Assembly: GCF_900109955.1 (NCBI RefSeq)
Contig: NZ_FOJB01000001.1
Location: 2,852,001-2,916,000 of the forward strand
DNA length: 64,000 bases
Origin: Aliiroseovarius sediminilitoris
GTDB taxonomy: Bacteria > Pseudomonadota > Alphaproteobacteria > Rhodobacterales > Rhodobacteraceae
Reading direction: 5' to 3'
Shown here piece after piece: positions 1 to 8,561 of this stretch. The notes under the pieces were generated by a model. It searched no databases. It was not told the DNA's origin and saw only the letters and a program-made list of their open reading frames with translations. A program made the translations under genes and the position numbers. Numbering within the stretch: the stretch's first letter is position 1; the number at the start of each line of letters is the position of its first letter.

Positions 1-6
1 ACAAGG

Positions 7-83
7 GGCAATTGAATCATTTGAGGCAAAGGCTGCCACACAACGCCCTTGGGTCTAAACATCTGAAAAGGCGATTGAATCAT
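7..83. repeat. Pair of 14-bp direct repeats with GANTC sites
   Basis: GGCAATTGAATCAT at 7-20 recurs as GGCGATTGAATCAT at 70-83, one mismatch in 14, 63 bases apart. Each copy carries GAATC, a site for the alphaproteobacterial CcrM adenine methylase (GANTC). The copies lie in the gap upstream of the first gene, just before a terminator-like hairpin. Function is unknown; they may be the 3' part of a neighbouring transcript or a regulator-binding pair. Confidence 0.4.
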
Positions 84-113
84 GGGGTCATCCGCAAGGT
101 TGGCCCCATTTTT
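83..113 (+). terminator. Probable rho-independent terminator of the gene upstream of the window
   Basis: TGGGGTC (83-89) pairs with GGCCCCA (102-108) over seven positions including one G-T, with a 13-base loop and a following TTTTT (109-113). It would end a plus-strand transcript that begins outside the window, probably another leucine-pathway gene given leuB downstream. Bases 114-316 hold no gene; a short inverted repeat TGGTGC/GCACCA lies at 123-140. Confidence 0.5.
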
Positions 114-316
114 ACCTTAATTTGGTGCAAAGTCGCACCAGTTTCCCCTTAAATCGACCACATTTGGCAACGCATTTTAGGCACAACTTGAAGTGGGACT
201 AATATGCGACGCAGTATGTTGCAATAAGAAGCAGTGACCCGCTGAATGAGGAAACGCTGACATGGATAAAGGGTGCGGCAGGTAACAGCACCCGTCCAGG
301 TGGAAGGATTAAGGTA

Positions 317-1159
317 GTGGTAAGCCGAATGATTGGCGCAATAGCGCGAGCATTCCTGATGGTGATTTTGATTGCAACGCCATCCATTTTGGTGCCGGGT
401 GTCAGTCAGGAATCCGGCCAGATCGTGACCATCGTTGCATTGTTTGCGGCGGCGTTGACCATCTTCGAATATGCTTCGACCTATCCCGGACTTGTCGAAT
501 TTCGCGATGCCCCCCCGTTCAACCGCATCCGCTTCGCCGCCCTGTTCGTAACGGTGTTCAGCCTGTCTGTGATCGTTCGTGGACAGACCGACCATTCGAC
601 CGCAACCCAGTTCATGACGTCGGTCGGGATGCTGATTGGCCAGGCCATCGACTTCCCCTATAGCCCAGTGCGCTTCGTTGTCTCGATGCTGCCAGACACG
701 GCCAGCTTCAACGATATGGCACTGCTGCGCGCCGCTGCCGGGATGAGCTATCTGATCTCTCTACTGTCTATGGCTGTGTTCCTGATGGCGCTGCGCTTCA
801 CCGAATGGCCGTCGAAATCGACGGGTGCGTTCAACGTGTGGGTCAACCTGCCCACGTTTGACCCCACTACCGGAGGCGATGTTGTCCGCCGCCTGGTGCG
901 CGACGCCCGGTTCAACATTGCACTTGGGTTCCTGTTGCCCTTCGCCACGCCAATCATCATCACCGCCGCCGTGTCGCTGTTTGGTTCGGTATCGGTGGAA
1001 AACCATCAAACCATGATCTGGACGGTTGCCGCATGGGCCTTTCTTCCCGCAAGCCTTTTCATGCGCGGCATTGCCATGTTGCGCGTCGCCCTGATGATCA
1101 ACAGCGAGCGCAAGCGCAACAAGCGTCGCGCCGGCGATGGTGGATTGGCCCACGCCTGA
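317..1159 (+). CDS. Conserved multi-pass membrane protein of unknown function
   Basis: A 280-residue protein with about six hydrophobic spans (roughly residues 5-25, 33-50, 73-90, 135-156, 198-222, 234-257) and a basic tail ending in RKRNKRRAGDGG. I do not recognise a catalytic motif, so no function is assigned. The start is GTG at 317 behind a purine-rich GGAAGGATTAAGG; an internal ATG at 329 is the alternative. The last bases overlap the next gene, and both lie directly before leuB. I recall uncharacterised membrane proteins at this place in leucine loci of related Rhodobacteraceae, which suggests co-transcription but says nothing of the role. Confidence 0.8.
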   Translation: MVSRMIGAIARAFLMVILIATPSILVPGVSQESGQIVTIVALFAAALTIFEYASTYPGLVEFRDAPPFNRIRFAALFVTVFSLSVIVRGQTDHSTATQFMTSVGMLIGQAIDFPYSPVRFVVSMLPDTASFNDMALLRAAAGMSYLISLLSMAVFLMALRFTEWPSKSTGAFNVWVNLPTFDPTTGGDVVRRLVRDARFNIALGFLLPFATPIIITAAVSLFGSVSVENHQTMIWTVAAWAFLPASLFMRGIAMLRVALMINSERKRNKRRAGDGGLAHA

Positions 1160-2277
1160 TCGACGCTGAGGGTCGGCCCACACGTCCTTTCAACTGGATC
1201 GTTACCGTGGCGCTTGCCCTGATGGCGAGCGCCGCGCCCGTTACTGCACAGTCGATGACCCTGCGCGTCGCCACCTATAATGCCGAGCTGGATCGAAAAG
1301 GCCCGGGTCTTTTGCTGCGCGACATCTTGGCGGGGACGGACGACCAGATCACCGCCGCGCTGACCGTGATCGCCACAGCAAAACCCGACATCCTGACCCT
1401 TCAGGGCTTTGACAACGACGTCGAAGGACATGCCCTGCGTGCTTTCCAATCCGCACTGGCTGAAAAAGATCATGCCATGCCATACGCATTTGCGGCCATG
1501 CCGAATGCCGGGCTTGTTACGGGGTTGGACATGGATGGCGACGGTCGCACCGGCGAGCCCCGGGACGCCCAAGGATATGGGCGGTTCACCGGTCAGGGCG
1601 GCATGGCGGTCCTGTCCCGCTATCCGCTGGGAGAGGCGCGGGATTTCGCACCCTTTCTGTGGAAAGACCTGCCGGGCGCCATCCCTCCTAGCCGTGATGG
1701 CATCCCCTTCCCCACGGCTGGCGCCTTTGCCATTCAGCGGCTGAGCAGCGTGGCCCATTGGGATGTGCCAGTGCAGTTGCCCAATGGCACAAACCTGCAC
1801 CTGCTGACATTTCATGCGACCACGCCTGTCTTCGATGGTGACGAAGACCGCAACGGGCGGCGCAACCATGATGAGATCGCATTTTGGCAACGGTATCTGG
1901 ATGGCGCGCTCCCCTTCCCGGCCCCGGACGGACCGGTGATCATAGCGGGTGTCGCCAATCTCGATCCAGTCGACGGCGAGGGCCGCCGTGCCGCTATTCA
2001 AAGACTACTGAACGACCCTCGGCTGCAAGACCCCGAACCCCGTCGGACGGGCAAGATCGCGGTAGGCGACACCGGTCAAGCGGGCGAACCGGCGCTGGAC
2101 ACGGTCGACTGGCCGGAACCATCCCCGGGCGACTTGCGGGTCAGCTATGTCCTGCCTGCAAGCGACCTTGATGTGATCAGCGCAGGCGTGTTCTGGCCTG
2201 CGGATGGCGACCCGATGCTGGATACGGTCAACACTGCATCGCGCCATCGGCTGGTCTGGGTCGATCTGCGCTTCTGA
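1156..2277 (+). CDS. Endonuclease/exonuclease/phosphatase (EEP) family protein, probably exported
   Basis: The mature part opens with RVATYNAELDRKGPG, the usual beta-strand and Asn of the EEP (DNase I-like) fold, and later shows FHATTPVFDG and ANLDPVDGEGR, matching the family's catalytic Asn/Asp region. A hydrophobic stretch ending in ASAAPVTAQS looks like a Sec signal with an AxA-type cleavage site, so the enzyme is probably periplasmic; substrate unknown. The start is uncertain. The frame is open from an ATG at 1033, deep inside the upstream gene; CTG at 1156 would give a CTGA stop/start overlap with that gene and a normal-length signal peptide; GTG at 1207 would leave a very short one. I chose 1156 for context. 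Lies directly before leuB. Confidence 0.75.
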   Translation: MIDAEGRPTRPFNWIVTVALALMASAAPVTAQSMTLRVATYNAELDRKGPGLLLRDILAGTDDQITAALTVIATAKPDILTLQGFDNDVEGHALRAFQSALAEKDHAMPYAFAAMPNAGLVTGLDMDGDGRTGEPRDAQGYGRFTGQGGMAVLSRYPLGEARDFAPFLWKDLPGAIPPSRDGIPFPTAGAFAIQRLSSVAHWDVPVQLPNGTNLHLLTFHATTPVFDGDEDRNGRRNHDEIAFWQRYLDGALPFPAPDGPVIIAGVANLDPVDGEGRRAAIQRLLNDPRLQDPEPRRTGKIAVGDTGQAGEPALDTVDWPEPSPGDLRVSYVLPASDLDVISAGVFWPADGDPMLDTVNTASRHRLVWVDLRF

Positions 2278-2351
2278 CCCTTCATTTCTTGACGGAACAT
2301 CCCTGACAGGCTAGGCCGATCCGCGATGTATTTCTCAGCAAGGACAGACCC

Positions 2352-3455
2352 ATGACCAACCCCTCCCTCCTTATCCTGCCCGGTGACGGCATTGGCCCCG
2401 AAGTCATGGCCGAGGTGCGCAAGATCATCGGCTGGATGGGCGATAAGCGCGGCGTAACATTTGATGTGAGCGAGGATTTGGTGGGCGGTGCTGCCTATGA
2501 CAAACACGGCGTCCCACTTGCCGACGAAACCATGGCCAAAGCGCAAAAGGTTGATGCTGTGCTGCTGGGGGCGGTTGGCGGCCCGAAATACGACGATCTG
2601 GATTTCTCGGTGAAGCCCGAACGCGGGCTGTTGCGCCTGCGCAAGGAAATGGATCTGTATTCGAACCTGCGCCCGGCGCAGTGTTTTGACGCGCTGGCCG
2701 ATTTTTCGTCGCTGAAGAAAGACATCGTGTCGGGTCTTGATATCATGATTGTTCGCGAACTGACCTCGGGCGTTTATTTTGGCGAACCCCGCGGGATCTT
2801 TGAAGAAGGCAACGAGCGTGTGGGCATCAACACGCAACGCTACACCGAAAGCGAGATTGAGCGCGGTGCGCGCTCGGCTTTTGAACTGGCGATGAAGCGC
2901 AGCAAGCGGCTGTGCTCGATGGAGAAGGCCAACGTGATGGAAAGCGGCATCCTGTGGCGTGAAGTCGTGACGCATGTGGGGAAAGACTATCCTGAGGTCG
3001 AGCTGTCCCACATGTATGCCGATAACGGAGCCATGCAGCTGGTCCGCGCGCCCAAACAATTCGACGTGATCTACACCGACAACCTGTTCGGCGACATCCT
3101 GTCAGATTGCGCCGCGATGTTGACCGGATCGCTGGGCATGCTGCCGTCGGCGTCGCTTGGCGCCCCGATGGCCAATGGCCGTCCCAAGGCGCTTTACGAA
3201 CCCGTCCACGGCTCGGCCCCAGATATCGCGGGGGAAGGCAAGGCCAACCCCTGCGCATGCATCCTCAGCTTTGCAATGGCGCTGCGCTACAGCTTCGACA
3301 TGGGCGAAGAAGCTGATCGTCTGGAAGCTGCTGTCGAAAAGGTTCTGGCCGATGGCATTCGCACCGGCGACCTTCTGAACGACGCGGGCGTGACACCCGC
3401 GTCGACATCGGAAATGGGCAACGCGGTGATTGCGGCGTTGGACGCCAGCCTTTAA
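2352..3455 (+). CDS. leuB: 3-isopropylmalate dehydrogenase
   Basis: Oxidises and decarboxylates 3-isopropylmalate to 2-oxoisocaproate with NAD+ in leucine synthesis; cytosolic homodimer. The 367 residues are the normal length. Motifs run in family order: [12 protein letters not shown] near the N-terminus, [25 protein letters not shown] (substrate arginines), [16 protein letters not shown], and the metal-site segment [11 protein letters not shown], followed by the NAD-loop [18 protein letters not shown]. The ATG follows AAGGACAGACCC, a good ribosome site. leuC and leuD are not in the window and probably lie upstream. A strong terminator follows. Confidence 0.97.
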   Translation: MTNPSLLILPGDGIGPEVMAEVRKIIGWMGDKRGVTFDVSEDLVGGAAYDKHGVPLADETMAKAQKVDAVLLGAVGGPKYDDLDFSVKPERGLLRLRKEMDLYSNLRPAQCFDALADFSSLKKDIVSGLDIMIVRELTSGVYFGEPRGIFEEGNERVGINTQRYTESEIERGARSAFELAMKRSKRLCSMEKANVMESGILWREVVTHVGKDYPEVELSHMYADNGAMQLVRAPKQFDVIYTDNLFGDILSDCAAMLTGSLGMLPSASLGAPMANGRPKALYEPVHGSAPDIAGEGKANPCACILSFAMALRYSFDMGEEADRLEAAVEKVLADGIRTGDLLNDAGVTPASTSEMGNAVIAALDASL

Positions 3456-3480
3456 GCCCGCGCGGCATCGTTTTCGGAAG

Positions 3481-3514
3481 CCGGCCCACCACCTTTGCGG
3501 GCCGGTTTTCTTTT
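3481..3514 (+). terminator. Rho-independent terminator after leuB
   Basis: CCGGCCC (3481-3487) pairs perfectly with GGGCCGG (3499-3505) around an 11-base loop, followed by TTTTCTTTT. It lies 25 bases after the leuB stop and closes the leucine transcript. Confidence 0.85.
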
Positions 3515-3540
3515 GCGAAGACAGGCCCCATATTCCCCTT

Positions 3541-4134
3541 ATGAGCACCATCACCCTGCATTCCCGACTGCCGGATGGCCTGGAGCCGGCAGCGGCCGCC
3601 TTGTACTGGGAGGCCTTCGGCGAAAAGCTGGGTAAACTGTTGGGGCCGGATGACAAAGCGCGCAGGTTCTTTGCAGACACTGTCAATCCGGACGCGGTGA
3701 TCGCGGCCACGGATGATGCGGGCAACCTTTTGGGGATTGCGGCCCACAAGGCGGGCAGTCAGGGGTTTTCGACAGCGACAACCACGGACTTGTTTCAACA
3801 CTATGGGCTGGGGGCACTATGGCGATTGATCCCATTGGCGATGCTAGAACGGGACGCGCCGAAAGACACGCTTCAGATGGACGGCATCTGCGTTGCGGGC
3901 GCCGCACGCGGTCAAGGCGTTGGGTCGGCTCTTTTTGACGCAATGTTCACCTTTGCGCGGCACCAAGGCTTCAAACGCGTGACGCTTGATGTGATCGACA
4001 CGAACCCCCGTGCCAAGGCGCTTTATGAACGGCTTGGCTTCGTCGCAACGGGCAGGGAAATGACCGGGCCATTGCGACCGCTTCTGGGGTTCAACAGCGC
4101 CACCAAAATGGTCCTGACCCTTTGCACACGGTAA
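3541..4134 (+). CDS. GNAT family N-acetyltransferase
   Basis: A 197-residue acetyl-CoA-dependent acyltransferase. The acetyl-CoA loop GAARGQGVGSALFDA (Q/RxxGxG/A motif) and the closing NPRAKALYERLGFVATGREM are diagnostic of the GNAT fold; the acceptor substrate cannot be read from sequence. The N-terminal half is less conserved, as usual. The frame is open further upstream through the leuB terminator, but the ATG at 3541 lies beyond that terminator and gives a normal GNAT length. It stands alone between the terminator and tRNA-Pro. Confidence 0.88.
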   Translation: MSTITLHSRLPDGLEPAAAALYWEAFGEKLGKLLGPDDKARRFFADTVNPDAVIAATDDAGNLLGIAAHKAGSQGFSTATTTDLFQHYGLGALWRLIPLAMLERDAPKDTLQMDGICVAGAARGQGVGSALFDAMFTFARHQGFKRVTLDVIDTNPRAKALYERLGFVATGREMTGPLRPLLGFNSATKMVLTLCTR

Positions 4135-4183
4135 TTTGGGTCTTGCTCTTACGCCCGGTTGAGGATATCCCGCGCGTCACGGT

Positions 4184-4260
4184 CGGGCTGTAGCGCAGCC
4201 TGGTAGCGCACCTGCTTCGGGAGCAGGGGGTCGGAGGTTCGAATCCTCTCAGCCCGACCA
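4184..4260 (+). tRNA. tRNA-Pro (anticodon CGG)
   Basis: A 77-base cloverleaf: acceptor CGGGCTG (4184-4190) pairs with CAGCCCG before A and an encoded CCA (4258-4260). The anticodon stem CCTGC/GCAGG encloses loop TTCGGGA with anticodon CGG, reading CCG proline codons. The T arm contains GGTTCGAATCC. C1-G72 is typical of bacterial tRNA-Pro. Confidence 0.97.
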
Positions 4261-4543
4261 AGTCCTTCAATCAATTTGTCTCTCAGGCGAGCCGACGCCC
4301 CCATGTCGTCCCCTATCGCCCTGCGCACCGATCAGGCCCGGCAGGTCAATCGCGAAAATGTTGGAAAAGACCAATATGCAGCGACCAGCGGCGGGGACCG
4401 AAAACTTTTTTGTTTGTTTTCCCGCAACAGTTCGTAACAACAAGACCCATTGATACCAGTCTGTAATCTGCTGACATTGACAAGCTGCCCGTCGGGGCGC
4501 TTGATCAGCGAAGGCGAATTTTACCGGCAGACAGGTTGGATTT
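4261..4543. other. Non-coding gap with an imperfect inverted repeat
   Basis: This gap of 283 bases between tRNA-Pro and the next gene holds no convincing ORF. It is more A+T-rich than its surroundings. GAAAAC (4400-4405) and GTTTTC (4416-4421) form a 6-bp repeat around a T-rich loop, with outer CGGG/CCCG arms (4392-4395, 4421-4424). This could be the tRNA terminator or a regulatory hairpin for the gene at 4544. Confidence 0.35.
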
Positions 4544-5965
4544 ATGAAAGGAACAAGATCGCATCGACTGGCATGGTCTATTGTATCGGTTCTGTTCATT
4601 GCGGGCGGGCTGTTCGTATCCTTGGCAATCTATGCGTCAAAACTGATCTGGCCGAACCCACAGAATTTCGCGCAAGAATTTGCTTCCGACAAATTAATCG
4701 CGGACCACTTGTCTGCTGCCGAACGGCCCAGTCCTATGTCGACCCCAAACAATCCGCCGCTTTCTTCCCATATCCCGGATTTGGTTGCCGCGCTCGACAT
4801 GCTTGAGATGCCAAATTCCGGTGGCGATCCGCATCCAGCCATTACTTCTCAAGTTTCAGATACGCCGTTGCGCGCACCGACCGCATTGATTGACCCGCAC
4901 AGTTTTGGGCCGCCCCTGATGCCAGGCAATGACACAGCCGATTTACTCCCTGTCCTCATCGCGCAGGCAACACCGTCTGAGGTGGGGGAACACGCCGAAG
5001 ATGATGAGGCGGTATCGGTCTTCTCCATGGGGACACCGGTTGCAGACATCCCCGCCGACCCCTCGGACGATCCGTTCGCAGATTTGACTGCGTCAGTGGC
5101 CAGTGAATCCGTTCCAGCCATGGATGATGCCGAATATCAACTGGACATGCGGATTGCCGCCTTGGCCCAGCCGATTGACACGCCGATCCCACCTCCGCTT
5201 CCGGTTGAGGTATTTGCCTTGGCCAGCAACGCGCCCGAACCTTTGCCCGAGATTGTATTTGTCATGTCTGAACCTGACATTTGGCCACAAAGGGTCGACC
5301 AAGCTGCGGTGCAGTCCGTGTCGCAATCGCTGAGCACGCCGGACCTTGCCTCTGTCCCTGCGCCCTCACCCGCTGCGATTGTCCGCCAACAGTCACCGCA
5401 AAAATCGCCAACGCCAATGATCGCCCCGACGATACAGTTGGCCGCGGTTTCAGACGATCTGCACCTTCCGCCACCTTCGGCTGTTTCGCTTGAAAACGAC
5501 GATGATCTGGTCCTTCAGATCGCAAAGGTTCTGGCCGCGGCGCCTCTTCCTTTGCCCGGCGCAGAGGACAGCGTTCGACCACTTTATGCACCAACCGCTT
5601 CCCCGCGCCCGCAGCAAAGACAGCGCATCGACCCGACGCCGCCACGTGCCGCAGATCAGATCGCCGAACCGTCACCCCCGTCAACCGTGCCGACAGTTGC
5701 CGTGGTCACGCCCGCATCAGCGCCCGTGACCGCGCCGACAAGGTCGGATGACGGGCGCGACCGGATGTCGGTTGTCGGAATATACGACACGGACACAGCC
5801 CCATGGGCGCTTCTGGAAACGAGTGACGGGCGCATTATCAAGGCCACCAAAGGCACCAGCTTTTACGGCATGCGGGTGGCCCGCATTCGCGGCAACAAGA
5901 TCTGGATACGCGACGGCGGTATGGAAAAGGGTTTAACGACAGGTCAGGTTATCGTGCTGGACTAG
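4544..5965 (+). CDS. Membrane-anchored, proline/alanine-rich protein with a small C-terminal periplasmic domain
   Basis: 473 residues: a basic N-terminus, one membrane span at about 10-33 (RLAWSIVSVLFIAGGLFVSL), a long acidic Pro/Ala-rich linker to about residue 400, and a compact C-terminal domain (about 405-473) including SVVGIYDTDTAPWALLETSDG, RIIKATKGTSFYGM and GQVIVLD. That last part resembles the short beta-rich periplasmic domain of PilP/GspC-type secretion proteins, in which a single-pass anchor and a flexible linker precede such a domain. The match is by pattern only; no pilus or type II secretion genes are near, so function is unassigned. Transcription is toward, but convergent with, the glycosylation operon. 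Confidence 0.7.
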   Translation: MKGTRSHRLAWSIVSVLFIAGGLFVSLAIYASKLIWPNPQNFAQEFASDKLIADHLSAAERPSPMSTPNNPPLSSHIPDLVAALDMLEMPNSGGDPHPAITSQVSDTPLRAPTALIDPHSFGPPLMPGNDTADLLPVLIAQATPSEVGEHAEDDEAVSVFSMGTPVADIPADPSDDPFADLTASVASESVPAMDDAEYQLDMRIAALAQPIDTPIPPPLPVEVFALASNAPEPLPEIVFVMSEPDIWPQRVDQAAVQSVSQSLSTPDLASVPAPSPAAIVRQQSPQKSPTPMIAPTIQLAAVSDDLHLPPPSAVSLENDDDLVLQIAKVLAAAPLPLPGAEDSVRPLYAPTASPRPQQRQRIDPTPPRAADQIAEPSPPSTVPTVAVVTPASAPVTAPTRSDDGRDRMSVVGIYDTDTAPWALLETSDGRIIKATKGTSFYGMRVARIRGNKIWIRDGGMEKGLTTGQVIVLD

Positions 5966-5981
5966 TGGGTCACATGCCACA

Positions 5982-7829
5982 CTACTCTTCGTTGCGCCGG
6001 TAAAAGTCAAACCGCTCGGCCTTGTAAACCAGCGTGTAGTTCTTCATTTCTTCTACAAATCGCGGATCGGCTTTCATGAAGGTCATCCAGGTAAACGGGT
6101 TCACCATAAAAATCGTGACGGCCCGATCTGAGACGATCAGATCAGGTTTGTGGTCGAGGATATCATTCAGGTTGTCTGTTCGATTACGCTCCACAATCGC
6201 TTGCAGATCTGCACAAAGCTCTGCTTCCTTTGCGCAATCGGTGTTCGCAAGCTTGTTAGTCGCACCGGGATACAGCCAATTGGCAGGATAGCGGCTGACC
6301 CAATCAATCCCCAGGCGCAGTGCGACGGGCGCACCGATATCCAATTGCATGGAACCGGCCATCATGCTGTCGATTGGCCCAAATTTCTGAGCAATATAGA
6401 GCACTTCGTCAGTTGTCTTGTTACGATACCTTCCACGCTCATACAGCCCGGCCATCAACAGCGCGCTGGCCAGGGATGTCAGGACGACGCCCAACGACAA
6501 GGTTCGTGCATTGATCAACCACCATGCACCCGCCAGCAATGAATATATGATGAATGGGACCAGTTGATATCCAAAGCCAGTGCTTTGCACGACGTAGCTG
6601 AACAAGGCCGCAGCCGCCGCCAAGGCAAATGTCGTGTCGCCGACATCCTGCCGTTTCGTGAAAACAAGCGGCATCATGATGATCAGACCCAGTATCTTCG
6701 GCGGTAACGAAATGACCAAGACACCCCAGAAGGTGTTCTTGTATGCCGCATAGACCTGTCCCGCCATCGGAACGATATCATCCAGGTATTCAGGATGCCA
6801 AGCGACGACAAGTGCCACATAGATCACGCCAATCGCGAGCATCAACAGATTGCGGAGATACAGAATGGGTGCAAACGATCGCGTGCGCCACATATCTCGA
6901 ATCAGAAAAGCAATTGGAAAGACCAGAAAAAATGGCTTTATGCAGATCCCAATCGCGCCGAAAGCGCTGCTGGCCAATGACGGACCTTTCTCTGGGCGAA
7001 CCAGATACCACATCAACCACGGGGACAGAAACAGCACCAATAGATGTTCGCGCTGCGCGATATTATTTGCTGCGCCTAAAACAAAGACCAATGCCATGAA
7101 CGCGAAGAACACGGTGCGGCGCAGAGCGCTTATATCAGCAGCACCGCGCAGAATGGCGCCGGACCACAACAAGCTGACGCCATACAGCAGTGCCACAAAG
7201 AAGTATTGACCGTTGGCGTCGCTGATCTTCAGGAAATCGGCGATCAGAATGGCCGGAATGGTCAGATAGAAGTTCAGGGGCGGGTTGACCTCGATCAGGT
7301 CGACGTAAAGCTGTGCACCACCGAGCATCTTGCGCGTCGCAACAAGGTACCACGCCGTATCGTGATTGGCCGGCCAGTTCCAATAGATGCCGATAAACAA
7401 GAACATTCCGCCAAGCGTGATAAAGACCATCTGCCAGGTCGGCAAAAATGGCGTACCACGATGCGAAAATACCCAAAATCTTAACGCCAGAAATGTGGCC
7501 AACGGTACCATCAGCGCGACCAACACCATCGCCAGATAGAAGCTGCCTTCTGTGAACGTGCTGATCAGCCAGACAATGAAACTGCTGGCCGCCAAACCGG
7601 TCAGCGATACAAAAATGAATCTTGGCAAATGCTGCTTATGGTTTGGTTCAGCGGCGAATGTGAAGTTTGAGTGGCCGAAATACGAGATCAGTACCGAAGC
7701 ACAAAACCCACTGAAATTGGACCACATTTCCGGCATGGAAAACAGTTTGTGGACGATGGTTGCCACGAGTACATGTGTGATCGTCGCCAATCCGCCGACG
7801 CCAATGAAACGAAGCAATTGGGCAAACAA
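5982..7829 (-). CDS. GtrA-like flippase domain fused to a GT-C-type membrane glycosyltransferase
   Basis: 615 residues in two parts. Residues 1 to about 130 form a GtrA domain: four hydrophobic spans beginning LLRFIGVGGLATITHVLVA and containing SYFGHSNFTF, the family's conserved aromatic/Asn patch; GtrA proteins move undecaprenyl-phosphate-sugar across the inner membrane. The rest is a polytopic domain whose first large loop carries NHDTAWYLVATRKMLGG and EVNPPLNFYL, the layout of PMT/ArnT-type GT-C transferases with an acidic catalytic residue, then about nine spans and a soluble tail. It is the third gene of an operon, three bases after the methyltransferase, with a GtrB-like enzyme first. 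The whole gene is visibly poorer in G+C than housekeeping genes nearby. The acceptor is unknown. Confidence 0.8.
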   Translation of the reverse strand: MFAQLLRFIGVGGLATITHVLVATIVHKLFSMPEMWSNFSGFCASVLISYFGHSNFTFAAEPNHKQHLPRFIFVSLTGLAASSFIVWLISTFTEGSFYLAMVLVALMVPLATFLALRFWVFSHRGTPFLPTWQMVFITLGGMFLFIGIYWNWPANHDTAWYLVATRKMLGGAQLYVDLIEVNPPLNFYLTIPAILIADFLKISDANGQYFFVALLYGVSLLWSGAILRGAADISALRRTVFFAFMALVFVLGAANNIAQREHLLVLFLSPWLMWYLVRPEKGPSLASSAFGAIGICIKPFFLVFPIAFLIRDMWRTRSFAPILYLRNLLMLAIGVIYVALVVAWHPEYLDDIVPMAGQVYAAYKNTFWGVLVISLPPKILGLIIMMPLVFTKRQDVGDTTFALAAAAALFSYVVQSTGFGYQLVPFIIYSLLAGAWWLINARTLSLGVVLTSLASALLMAGLYERGRYRNKTTDEVLYIAQKFGPIDSMMAGSMQLDIGAPVALRLGIDWVSRYPANWLYPGATNKLANTDCAKEAELCADLQAIVERNRTDNLNDILDHKPDLIVSDRAVTIFMVNPFTWMTFMKADPRFVEEMKNYTLVYKAERFDFYRRNEE

Positions 7830-7832
7830 GGG

Positions 7833-8561
7833 TCAGACCTTCTCAAGCACGGCGCCAAGCGACAGGCCAACCGGAAGAGGTATTCGCCCCAGCACAAACC
7901 GTTCTGCCCCGAATATCTGCCGCATCAACCTGTTCAGCCATCTGGGCGGCATACTATCGTCCGGCGCATCGCTTCCCGTGATCTTCTTGATAGCGCGTGC
8001 GGTGATGGCAAGCGGGAACAGCAATGTGTTGAAATAACTGCTATAGGTCACTTTCAAGCCCGCTTCTGCCGCGACCTTGGCCAGGCTGGTGCGGGTATAG
8101 CGACGATAATGGTGATGCGCTTCATCATGTTTGGACCACAGGAAGGGAAAGGCAGGTACGGTGACAAGCAGCTTGCCGCCGGGGCGCAGGTGGTGTGAAA
8201 GCGCGCGCAGCGATGCCACATCAGGCTCGACATGTTCCAGCACATCAAAAAGGCCGATCAGATCGTATTCCTGACCCTCGAACGGCACCTCATCCGGCAA
8301 TGCCCCAAAGACGAGACCGAGACCCGATTTCCTGATCGCATCCGCGCGGGCGGTGTCATCAAACTCGAATCCATCGACTTTGCCAAATTGCTGAAGCAAC
8401 GCCAAATTTCCGCCGCTTCCGCACCCGGCTTCCAGTATCCGAGCATCCGCCGGAAGATTGGTGCGACGGCGGATGAGCGTCTCGATCATATCCCGGCGTG
8501 CGACAAACCACCAATGATGCGCCTCCAACTCGTTCATACGCTCATAGACATCACGATCCAT
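7833..8561 (-). CDS. Class I SAM-dependent methyltransferase of the glycosylation operon
   Basis: 242 residues. ILEAGCGSGGNLALL is SAM motif I, FDVLEHVEPD follows as motif II/post-I, and LRPGGKLLVTVPAFPFLWS is the usual motif III region. The N-terminal ELEAHHWWFVARR is typical of methyltransferases found beside membrane glycosyltransferases. The ATG at 8561 is preceded by GAGGGGGAACAAG, far better than upstream alternatives, and gives an 11-base overlap with the preceding gene, implying translational coupling. It may methylate a lipid-linked sugar or the glycan product; that is inference from context. Confidence 0.85.
   Translation of the reverse strand: MDRDVYERMNELEAHHWWFVARRDMIETLIRRRTNLPADARILEAGCGSGGNLALLQQFGKVDGFEFDDTARADAIRKSGLGLVFGALPDEVPFEGQEYDLIGLFDVLEHVEPDVASLRALSHHLRPGGKLLVTVPAFPFLWSKHDEAHHHYRRYTRTSLAKVAAEAGLKVTYSSYFNTLLFPLAITARAIKKITGSDAPDDSMPPRWLNRLMRQIFGAERFVLGRIPLPVGLSLGAVLEKV

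Noticed and set aside
149-595. Minus-strand open frame over the first gap
   Set aside because: Overlaps the start of a well-formed membrane protein gene and has His/Gln/Arg-rich shadow composition.
2145-3059. Minus-strand open frame of 304 codons
   Set aside because: Entirely antisense to the EEP gene and leuB; no motif.
3430-3540. Upstream extension of the GNAT gene
   Set aside because: It crosses the leuB terminator and part of leuB; ATG 3541 is the sensible start.
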